Part shown: piece by piece, positions 31,313 through 37,985 of the stretch | Layout: each line of letters begins with the position of its first letter | How positions within the stretch are numbered: position 1 is the stretch's first letter | Assembly (NCBI GenBank): GCA_947442505.1 | Contig: CANEVR010000021.1 | Coordinates: 1 to 37,985, forward strand | Length of the DNA stretch: 37,985 nucleotides | Direction: 5' to 3' | DNA from: Flavobacteriales bacterium | GTDB lineage: Bacteria; Bacteroidota; Bacteroidia; Flavobacteriales_D; Sanyastnellaceae | Translations under genes and position numbers: made by a program | Notes under the pieces: model-generated | What the model was told of the DNA's origin: nothing | Seen by the model: only the letters and a program-made list of their open reading frames with translations | Database searches by the model: none

Positions 31313-32095
31313 ATGGCAAGAGTTAGTTTTGACGAGCTTTTGGAGGCCGGAGTACATTTCGGTCACTTAAGCAGAAAGTGGAATCCCAACATGGCTCCTT
31401 ACATCTTCGGTGAGAAGAAAGGAATCCACATCATTGATTTAAACAAGACAGCAGTTAAGTTGGACGAGGCTGCTAACGCAATGAAACAAATTGCGAAGTC
31501 TGGTAAGAAAATTCTTTTTGTAGCAACAAAGAAGCAAGCCAAAGATTTGGTTGCAGAGCGCATCTCCGCTATCGGTATGCCTTTCGTAACTGAGCGTTGG
31601 CCTGGTGGAATGTTGACCAATTTTGTAACCATCCGTAAGGCGGTTCGCAAGATGACCAACATTGAGAAAATGGAAGTAGACGGAACGGCTGCTACATTGT
31701 CTAAGCGTGAGCGTTTGCAATTGACTCGTACACACGATAAAATGTTCAAAGTATTGGGATCTATCGCGGACATGAACCGTGTACCTGCTGCATTGTTCGT
31801 TATCGATGTAATGAAAGAACACATTGCAGTTGCTGAAGCCAAGCGATTGGGTATTCCAGTATTTGCAATGGTTGATACCAATAGCGATCCACGTAAAGTT
31901 GATTTCGCAATTCCTGCCAACGATGATGCTACCAAGTCTATCTCCAAGATTTTGGATGTAGTTATTGAAGCCATCGCTGAAGGTTTGACAGAGCGCAAGT
32001 CTGAGAAGGACAAGAATGAGGATGCACCAGTAGCAGAAGCAAAAGCGGAAGTAAAGGCAGATGCTAAACCACGCAAGCGCACACCAAGAGCTTAA
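31313..32095 (+). CDS. rpsB: 30S ribosomal protein S2
   Basis: Small-subunit protein of 260 residues. It shows [54 protein letters not shown] and [20 protein letters not shown], all S2 hallmarks. The C-terminal 30 residues are a charged extension (ending KPRKRTPRA) beyond the usual core, which is common in Bacteroidota. tsf begins 23 bases downstream, as in most bacteria. Confidence 0.98.
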   Translation: MARVSFDELLEAGVHFGHLSRKWNPNMAPYIFGEKKGIHIIDLNKTAVKLDEAANAMKQIAKSGKKILFVATKKQAKDLVAERISAIGMPFVTERWPGGMLTNFVTIRKAVRKMTNIEKMEVDGTAATLSKRERLQLTRTHDKMFKVLGSIADMNRVPAALFVIDVMKEHIAVAEAKRLGIPVFAMVDTNSDPRKVDFAIPANDDATKSISKILDVVIEAIAEGLTERKSEKDKNEDAPVAEAKAEVKADAKPRKRTPRA

Positions 32096-32118
32096 TCGTT
32101 TCTTTAAAAAATAGTATT

Positions 32119-32946
32119 ATGAATATTACAGCAGCAGACGTAAATAAATTGCGTACCATCACCGGTGCCGGAATGATGGATTGTAAGAAAGCATTGGTGG
32201 AAGCCAATGGAGATTTTGATGCAGCCATTGATTTGCTTCGCAAGAAGGGTCAGAAAGTGGCAGCCAACAGAAGTGATCGTGACGCTACAGAAGGTGTAGT
32301 TTTGGCAAAAGCCACTGCAGACAATACCCGTGGAACCATGTTGGTATTGAACTGTGAGACGGATTTCGTTGCCAAGAATGAAGCTTTTGTTGCTGTGGCC
32401 AATACCATTTTGGATATTGCTATTGCGCACAACCCAGCCAATTTGGATGAGTTGAAAGCTTTGCCATTTGCAGATAGCGGAATGTCCATCAATGACAAAA
32501 TCACAGAAGAGATTGGTAAAATTGGTGAGAAGTTGGATTTGTCTTACTTCGGAACAGTGAATGCAGGAATGGTATTTTGTTACAACCACCCAGGAAACAA
32601 ATTGGCTTCAGTGGTAGGATTCAACAAAGAAACTTCAGCTGATGTGGCCAAGGACGTAGCGATGCAAGCAGCCGCTATGGCTCCAGTAGCTTTGGACGAG
32701 AATTCAGTATCTGAAGAGATCAAGCAAAAGGAGTTGGAAGTGGGTAAAGAGCAAGCCATCAACGAAGGCAAACCAGCGGACATGGCAGAGAAAATTGCCA
32801 TGGGACGTTTGGGCAAATTCATGAAAGAGAACACATTGTTGAACCAAGAGTTTATCAAGGACAGCAAGATGAATGTATCTCAGTACATGAAGTCAGTAGA
32901 CAAAGATTTAACAGCGACAGGGTTTATCCGTTTCGCATTGGGATAG
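32119..32946 (+). CDS. tsf: Elongation factor Ts
   Basis: Nucleotide exchange factor for EF-Tu, 275 residues. It has the N-terminal UBA-like TAADVNKLRTITGAGMMDCK, the KALVEANGDFDAAIDLLRKKG block and the exchange motif CETDFVAKNEAF (about 75-86). The coiled-coil protrusion and C-terminal MGRLGKFMKENTLLNQEF are as in other EF-Ts proteins. It ends the ribosomal operon, followed 21 bases later by a strong terminator. Confidence 0.98.
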   Translation: MNITAADVNKLRTITGAGMMDCKKALVEANGDFDAAIDLLRKKGQKVAANRSDRDATEGVVLAKATADNTRGTMLVLNCETDFVAKNEAFVAVANTILDIAIAHNPANLDELKALPFADSGMSINDKITEEIGKIGEKLDLSYFGTVNAGMVFCYNHPGNKLASVVGFNKETSADVAKDVAMQAAAMAPVALDENSVSEEIKQKELEVGKEQAINEGKPADMAEKIAMGRLGKFMKENTLLNQEFIKDSKMNVSQYMKSVDKDLTATGFIRFALG

Positions 32947-32967
32947 TCTTTTTAAAGAGAAGAAAAG

Positions 32968-32994
32968 AAGGGAGCAGCGATGCTCCCTTTTTTT
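32968..32994 (+). terminator. Intrinsic terminator after tsf
   Basis: AAGGGAGCA and TGCTCCCTT form a 9-bp stem around GCGA, followed by a run of seven T (overlapping the stem end). It closes the rplM-tsf operon. The 99 bases from here to 33094 contain T-rich tracts and a TATTTTTA sequence (33061-33068) that could be a -7 box for the giant gene, but nothing firmer. Confidence 0.92.
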
Positions 32995-33093
32995 ATCTAT
33001 CAACAAATCGTTTTTAGTATTGAAATCATTAATTTAACACGATGACGCCCTTTTTTTTGGTATTTTTATACAAGATTTTTTAATCCTTAAGTT

Positions 33094-36000
33094 ATGCACA
33101 GAATTTTACTCACGTTGGTGGTTTGTATCTCAACATTCGCATTGAGTTTCGCCCAACCCAACATCACCTCTTTCTCCCCTATTTCAGGGGCTCCGGGAGA
33201 TCAGGTAACCATCAATGGAAGTGGATTTAATACCCTAGCGCTTGGGAATGCAGTGCTTTTCAATGGTGTTAAGGCTACGATCAATTCAGCGTCTTCTACG
33301 CAATTGAATGTCACTGTTCCATTTGGCGCCAGCCATGGGGAAATTACTGTGGTGGATGTATCCAATCAGAAGCAGGGAACTTCCAATGCTTATTTTACAC
33401 CAACGTTTAACCCCAATAAGGGATCGACTTGGACGGTCAATGATTTTGAAACCGTTGTGAATCCCACTGGATATGTTGGATTGTTTGTTGAATTTGCTGA
33501 TTTGAATGGTGATGGGAAATTGGATATGATCCAATCAAAGACCACATCAACTGCGAGTTTTAGAGTTTCCAGAAATGTTGCTACCCCGGGAACTTTGACC
33601 ACAGCTTCTTTTGCCACAGCTGAATTGATTGTCAATACAGGGCAAACTTATTTGGAAGCCTTGACTGTAGCGGATTACAACAATGATGGAAAGTTAGATA
33701 TCATTACCGCAGGATCTCCTGGTGGAACAGGAACTTCAATTGTAGGAACCGTTTCTGTCTACATCAATACATCCACGGCCAATGCCATCACTTTTGCTGC
33801 ACCTGTAACGCAGACGTTCAACATGCGCAACGCGTCCAACTGCTCAGGTAGAGTTGGAGCAATCAAATGTGAGGATTTGGATGCAGATGGTTTCCCTGAT
33901 GTTGTCATTTCTAACAACAATTACGGTTTTGGTGGAGCGGTTGCTTCGGGAACATGCAATACTCCCATTTTAGGAGCTTATTTCCAGAATACCAGTTTTT
34001 CTGGATCTGTTTCTTTGGGAACGCAAAATTTGATCAACGTAACAGCATTTGCAGCCAGAAGCAATAGAATGGTTCAGTTGGAAATAGCGGATTTGAATCA
34101 AGATGGAAAAAAGGATTTGTTGTTTGGTGTACGCACCAAAACTTTTGTTTTAAAGAATATTGCATCAACAGGAACTTTAGGGGCCAATAGTTTTGTTGTT
34201 TCGACTGTTTCTCTTTTGGATGGCGATAGAGGAATTGGTGTTGCAGATTTAAACGGTGATGGCCTATTGGACTTGGCTTTGGGGAGCAGAACAGGGGATC
34301 GCTTGAGGTTGTACCGCAATACAAGTGCAAATGGTGATTTTAGTTTTGCCACAGCTGTTACGATTACTATTGGCGGTGACCATGGCACAGTGAACAATCA
34401 GACCATTGCCATTGGAGACATTACAGGTGATGGAAGACCCGAGATTTTATCTGGTGCCAGTACGCCAAGAATTTTTTTGAATAGAGTTACAAGTTCAGCA
34501 ACGGCTTGGACAACAGCATCTTTCGCGGTATTGAATGGTATTTCTCTAGCAACAAATGCAAACGCTTGTAAAATTGTCGACTTGGACGGAGACGGCAGGT
34601 GTGATATTGCAGCCATTACCGGAAATACTGGAAATGTTATTAGCATGCGCAGAAGTCGTCCCATCCCCGATATTTCAGTGGGAACCTTGGCTTTGAATTA
34701 TTGTCCTGGAGTACAAATACAAGTTCCATACAATGCAACTTATTCGCTATCGACAGGCAATGTCTTTACGGTTCAATTGAGCAATGCAACAGGAGCATTT
34801 ACCGCACCGGTTACCATTGGAACTTTGTCTTCTACAGCAACTTCTGGGATTATTACATGTACCATTCCTGCCAATGCTACCGCAGGAACAGGATACAAGA
34901 TTCGCATCAATGCAAGTACTCCGGCTGTGACAGGTATTGCCAACAATGGAAACATTGTCATCAATACCAATATTTTGCCTACTGTGGCCATTCAAGCATC
35001 TCAAACTTTGGTGTGTTTGAATAGTGCAGTGAGTTTTACCTCTACCTACAACAATACCGGAGCTACTCCCAGTTTCCAATGGTACAAGAATGGAGCTCTG
35101 CAAGGGGTAACGAGTGCAACCTATACAGATAACAGCCCTTCTAATGGCGATAGCTACTATGTCGCAATGAACGCCAATTCTGGTTGTGCCGTCAATAATG
35201 TGAACAGCAATACTGTTTCCTTGAATGGCGCGAATTTGGTCACGCCATCAGTCACCATACAAAATACGCAGACCACAATTTGCAGTTTCACCACATCGGT
35301 AAGCTATACAGCTACTCCCGTTAATGGTGGCCCATCTCCCATCTATCAATGGAAAAAGAATGGCGAAAATGTGGGTTCCAACTCAGCCAGCTTTACCGAC
35401 ACCAATCCCATCGAGGGTGATGTGGTTTTGGTTGAAATGACTTCAGACGCTTCATGTGTGACCAATGCTTTGGCGACCAGTAATGCAATTACTTTGTTGT
35501 ATTCTTCAACAACTGTTGTTCCAACGGTTTCCATTTCAACATCACAGACCAATATCTGCGTGGGCGTGAGTCAGGTGGTATTCAATGCCAATTTTTTCAA
35601 TGGCGGTTTTTCTCCTACTTTTCAGTGGAGAAGAAATGGGGTAAACGTGGGAACCAATTCAGCACAATTGGTTTTGAATAGTCCCGCCAATGGTGATCAA
35701 ATTTCCTTGGTGATGACCTCCAATGCGGATTGCGCCACACCAGCTGCGGTGACGAGTAATACCATTACTTTAACCACGCAAGGGGTGAGCACACCAGCCA
35801 TTACGGTTTCAACGCCCATTACGAATCTATGTGGAGCATCATCTATTACCTACACATCCGCTGTAACCAATGGCGGTAGCAATCCTTTTGTATCATGGTT
35901 CAAGAACGGTGTTTTGGTATTGCAAGGGGTAAATAGTTTGGTTTCGTCAAATCCAGTTAGTGGCGATCAAGTCTATGCCACATTGGAGTCCAACGCCAGT

Positions 36001-37985
36001 TGTTTGACCAGTTCAAGCGCAACATCAAGTACGGTTACCGTCAATATTCAACAGGTAATTGTTCCAACAGTCGAATTGGTTCTTTCTCAAGGAACCAACC
36101 CCAAGTGCGCCGGAGGCACTCAGCAACTGAATGCTGTTGTAACCAACGGTGGAACCAACCCAACATATGCTTGGTTCAGAAATGATACACAAGTAAACAA
36201 CCAAACAACCGCTTTCTTGAGTTCCAATACTTGGGCAGTGGATGATGTCATTTATTGTCGGGTCATTCCCAATAATGCTTGTCAATCCACCAACGTTTTA
36301 TTTACTTCTGATTTTGTTGTTGATGAAAACACCCCAAGTACTTTTTATCGCGATGCTGATGGGGATGGTTTTGGTGATCTTACGCAGACAGCAAGCAATT
36401 GCGGAGCACCTCAGGGTTACGTGGACAATACACTGGATTGTGATGATACCGACGCCAATAGTTTTCCAGGTAACAATGAAATTTGCGGAAACGGTATTGA
36501 TGAAGATTGTTTGAACGGCGATGAGGTTTGTCCCAATCCCGGTTGTATCGATCCCAATGCCTGCAATTTTGACTTAACAGCAGGAGTGGATGATGGGTCA
36601 TGCATTTATCCTATCGCTGAAATTTGCAATGGCTTAGATGACAACTGTGACGGCGAAATTGATGAGTTTGTAACCAATACTTACTATGCAGACAATGATG
36701 GTGATGGTTTTGGTAATGTGGACAATTTTATCTTGTCTTGTGATTTGCCTCTGGGCTATGTCGATAACACAGAAGATTGCGATGATGGAGGATTTACCTA
36801 CAATGATGCAGATGGTGACGGTTACGGAGTGGGCGCACCAGAGGCATGTGGAAGTTCCTATGAGAATACAGATTGTGACGATTTCAATGTGTTGATTTTC
36901 CCTACTCAAATAGAGGATTGCAATCAATCGGATGACAACTGTGATGGTCAGGTGGATGAAGGTTTGCCACTGACTGATTATTATTTCGACTCTGATTTGG
37001 ACGGTTTTGGGGGTGATTTTTTTGAAGCTTTGTGCTTAGATCCCGGAATTGGATACATATCGCAAGCTGGTGACTGTGATGATTTAGAACCCACTGCCAA
37101 TCCAAGTGGAATTGAAATCTGCGAGAATTTAATCGATGAAGATTGCGATGGCAATGACTTGACTTGTGAAATTTCTGGTTGTACAGATCCCAGTGCTTTG
37201 AATTACGATCCTTCAGCCACAATCGACGACGGTTCTTGCGTTCCAGTATTAGTAGGTTGTACTGATCCAAGTGCTCTCAATTATGATGCATCAGCCAATA
37301 CAGACGACGGTTCATGCGTTCCAGTAGTAGCAGGTTGTACCGATCCAAGTGCTTTCAACTATGATGCATCAGCGAATACAGACGATGGTTCTTGCGTTCC
37401 AGTATTAGAAGGTTGTACCGATCCAAGTGCTTTGAACTATGATCCAACTGCCAATACAGACGACGGTTCTTGTGTTCCTGTAATAGCAGGTTGTACCGAT
37501 CCAAGTGCTTTCAACTATGACGCATTAGCGAATACAGACGATGGTTCTTGCGTTCCAGTATTAGAAGGTTGTACCGATCCAAGTGCTTTGAACTATGATC
37601 CAACTGCCAATACAGACGATGGTTCTTGTATTCCAGTAATAGCAGGTTGTACCGATCCAAGCGCTTTGAACTATGATCCAACCGCCAATACAGACGACGG
37701 TTCTTGCGTTCCAGTAATAGCAGGTTGTACCGATCCAATTGCTTTGAACTATGATCCAACTGCCAATACAGACGACGGTTCTTGTGTTCCTGTAATAGCA
37801 GGTTGTACCGATCCAAGTGCTTTGAACTATGATCCAACTGCCAATACAGACGACGGTTCTTGTGTCCCAGTATTAGTAGGTTGTACCGATCCAATTGCTT
37901 TGAACTATGATCCAACTGCCAATACAGACGACGGTTCTTGTGTTCCTGTAATAGTAGGTTGTACCGATCCAAGTGCTTTCAACTA
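33094..37985 (+). CDS. Giant modular secreted protein, 5' part (IPT/TIG, FG-GAP-like, Ig-like, MopE-like, tandem Cys repeats)
   Basis: Open from the ATG at 33094 to the window edge (1630 residues seen; no stop). Signal peptide 1-20 (ILLTLVVCISTFALSFAQ). Residues about 22-105 form an IPT/TIG domain (ITSFSPISGAPGDQVTING). About 115-530 hold FG-GAP/VCBS-like repeats with DLNGDG-type calcium motifs (ADLNGDGKLDMI, ADLNQDGKKDLL, DLDGDGRCDI). About 630-1070 contain five Ig-like repeats (FQWYKNG, YQWKKNG, FQWRRNG, VSWFKNG, YAWFRND). About 1080-1360 hold MopE-like metal-binding units (CNGLDDNCDGEIDEF, CNQSDDNCDGQVDEG). From 37177 a 26-residue tandem repeat begins. A T9SS tail is expected beyond the window. 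It is likely an adhesin or surface protein; that is inferred from architecture. Confidence 0.88.
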   Translation, partial: MHRILLTLVVCISTFALSFAQPNITSFSPISGAPGDQVTINGSGFNTLALGNAVLFNGVKATINSASSTQLNVTVPFGASHGEITVVDVSNQKQGTSNAYFTPTFNPNKGSTWTVNDFETVVNPTGYVGLFVEFADLNGDGKLDMIQSKTTSTASFRVSRNVATPGTLTTASFATAELIVNTGQTYLEALTVADYNNDGKLDIITAGSPGGTGTSIVGTVSVYINTSTANAITFAAPVTQTFNMRNASNCSGRVGAIKCEDLDADGFPDVVISNNNYGFGGAVASGTCNTPILGAYFQNTSFSGSVSLGTQNLINVTAFAARSNRMVQLEIADLNQDGKKDLLFGVRTKTFVLKNIASTGTLGANSFVVSTVSLLDGDRGIGVADLNGDGLLDLALGSRTGDRLRLYRNTSANGDFSFATAVTITIGGDHGTVNNQTIAIGDITGDGRPEILSGASTPRIFLNRVTSSATAWTTASFAVLNGISLATNANACKIVDLDGDGRCDIAAITGNTGNVISMRRSRPIPDISVGTLALNYCPGVQIQVPYNATYSLSTGNVFTVQLSNATGAFTAPVTIGTLSSTATSGIITCTIPANATAGTGYKIRINASTPAVTGIANNGNIVINTNILPTVAIQASQTLVCLNSAVSFTSTYNNTGATPSFQWYKNGALQGVTSATYTDNSPSNGDSYYVAMNANSGCAVNNVNSNTVSLNGANLVTPSVTIQNTQTTICSFTTSVSYTATPVNGGPSPIYQWKKNGENVGSNSASFTDTNPIEGDVVLVEMTSDASCVTNALATSNAITLLYSSTTVVPTVSISTSQTNICVGVSQVVFNANFFNGGFSPTFQWRRNGVNVGTNSAQLVLNSPANGDQISLVMTSNADCATPAAVTSNTITLTTQGVSTPAITVSTPITNLCGASSITYTSAVTNGGSNPFVSWFKNGVLVLQGVNSLVSSNPVSGDQVYATLESNASCLTSSSATSSTVTVNIQQVIVPTVELVLSQGTNPKCAGGTQQLNAVVTNGGTNPTYAWFRNDTQVNNQTTAFLSSNTWAVDDVIYCRVIPNNACQSTNVLFTSDFVVDENTPSTFYRDADGDGFGDLTQTASNCGAPQGYVDNTLDCDDTDANSFPGNNEICGNGIDEDCLNGDEVCPNPGCIDPNACNFDLTAGVDDGSCIYPIAEICNGLDDNCDGEIDEFVTNTYYADNDGDGFGNVDNFILSCDLPLGYVDNTEDCDDGGFTYNDADGDGYGVGAPEACGSSYENTDCDDFNVLIFPTQIEDCNQSDDNCDGQVDEGLPLTDYYFDSDLDGFGGDFFEALCLDPGIGYISQAGDCDDLEPTANPSGIEICENLIDEDCDGNDLTCEISGCTDPSALNYDPSATIDDGSCVPVLVGCTDPSALNYDASANTDDGSCVPVVAGCTDPSAFNYDASANTDDGSCVPVLEGCTDPSALNYDPTANTDDGSCVPVIAGCTDPSAFNYDALANTDDGSCVPVLEGCTDPSALNYDPTANTDDGSCIPVIAGCTDPSALNYDPTANTDDGSCVPVIAGCTDPIALNYDPTANTDDGSCVPVIAGCTDPSALNYDPTANTDDGSCVPVLVGCTDPIALNYDPTANTDDGSCVPVIVGCTDPSAFN
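34981..36300 (+). repeat. Five Ig-like coding repeats in the giant protein
   Basis: About 85-90 codons per unit, each with a VTIQNTQTTIC-like opening, a W-x-K/R-N-G centre and a GDxxxV/YVxMxSxxxC end. They are diverged at DNA level, so they are old compared with the downstream 78-bp array. Confidence 0.7.
37177..37985 (+). repeat. Tandem array of 78-bp coding repeats (ten full units plus a partial)
   Basis: Units begin at 37177, 37255, 37333, 37411, 37489, 37567, 37645, 37723, 37801, 37879 and 37957 (cut by the window). Each encodes 26 residues of the form GCTDPSALNYDPTANTDDGS followed by C-V-P-V and two variable residues (LV, VA, LE, IA, IV). Two cysteines per unit and an acidic DDGS loop suggest a disulfide- or metal-stabilised module. 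Units 3-4 and 5-6 form a near-identical 156-bp pair with about five differences, a sign of recent duplication. A diverged lone copy starts at 36541. Confidence 0.95.

Noticed and set aside
31399-32082. A 227-codon minus-strand ORF opposite rpsB
   Set aside because: It is an artefact of the strong codon bias of rpsB; the sense frame is clearly ribosomal protein S2.
36902-37270. A 122-codon minus-strand ORF
   Set aside because: It is antisense to the MopE-like and repeat region of the giant gene, with no recognisable protein pattern.
37511-37972. A 153-codon minus-strand ORF rich in LDRYNLL and NRRLYW repeats
   Set aside because: It is the mirror of the 78-bp array. The period is divisible by three, so every frame without a stop in one unit stays open. 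The plus-strand frame is continuous with a signal peptide and folded domains.
37177-37985. CRISPR array
   Set aside because: Units are 78 bp, contiguous and protein-coding with no unique spacers.

Overview
The window looks like a piece of chromosome from a Bacteroidota bacterium, probably Flavobacteriales-like. Evidence: a PorP/SprF-family protein beside a protein with a gliding-motility-type C-terminal domain, a type IX secretion (T9SS) sorting tail on a delta-60-repeat protein, the gene run rplM-rpsI-rpsB-tsf, -7 promoter boxes of the Bacteroidota form TAnnTTTG, and few recognisable Shine-Dalgarno sites. Base composition is moderate, with hand-counted 60-base samples of about 40-50% G+C in most genes.

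Layout. (1) 1-4728, minus strand: the 5' part of lysS, rsmI, a 254-residue Bacteroidota protein of unknown role, a YjbR-family protein, a PorP/SprF protein coupled to a small secreted CHU_C protein, and an orphan biotin carrier. hemW diverges from the biotin carrier at 4744. (2) 5977-18672, plus strand: a tightly packed cluster of 13 genes for an exported surface polysaccharide. It holds an ABC exporter (Wzm/Wzt type), a sugar aminotransferase, WbqC, a carrier protein, a short-chain reductase, a free-standing adenylation enzyme, a NeuD-type acyltransferase, a GNAT, a cytoplasmic beta-propeller glycosidase-like protein, a TylF-like methyltransferase and three glycosyltransferases. (3) 18655-21013, minus: two overlapping genes for envelope proteins, one with an HHH domain. 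(4) 21105-25579, plus: tRNA-Leu(UAG), a terminator-like hairpin, trigger factor, kynureninase and the delta-60-repeat T9SS cargo. (5) 25580-30230: a MacB/FtsX-type permease (minus) divergent from a 1109-residue outer-membrane-like protein (plus). (6) 30293-32994: rplM-rpsI-rpsB-tsf with a promoter, leader structures and a terminator. (7) 33094 to the end: the first 1630 residues of a giant secreted protein (IPT/TIG, FG-GAP-like, Ig-like, MopE-like, then a tandem array of 78-bp repeats). It runs off the window.

The most interesting system is in the centre of the polysaccharide cluster (about 9141-13760). A free-standing adenylation domain that keeps the amino-acid-binding Asp, a carrier protein, a FabG-like reductase, WbqC and two acyltransferase-type proteins sit directly after a sugar 4-aminotransferase. 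I infer a carrier-bound aminoacyl (or modified acyl) group that is transferred to an amino sugar. This block is richer in A+T than its surroundings, the shift back to normal composition falls inside a glycosyltransferase gene, and the NeuD-type gene carries a run of nine G residues that could give on/off switching.

A second pattern recurs across the window: TAnnTTTG-like boxes lie only 3-7 bases before several start codons, which suggests leaderless or nearly leaderless mRNAs. No stretch over 300 bases lacks a gene.
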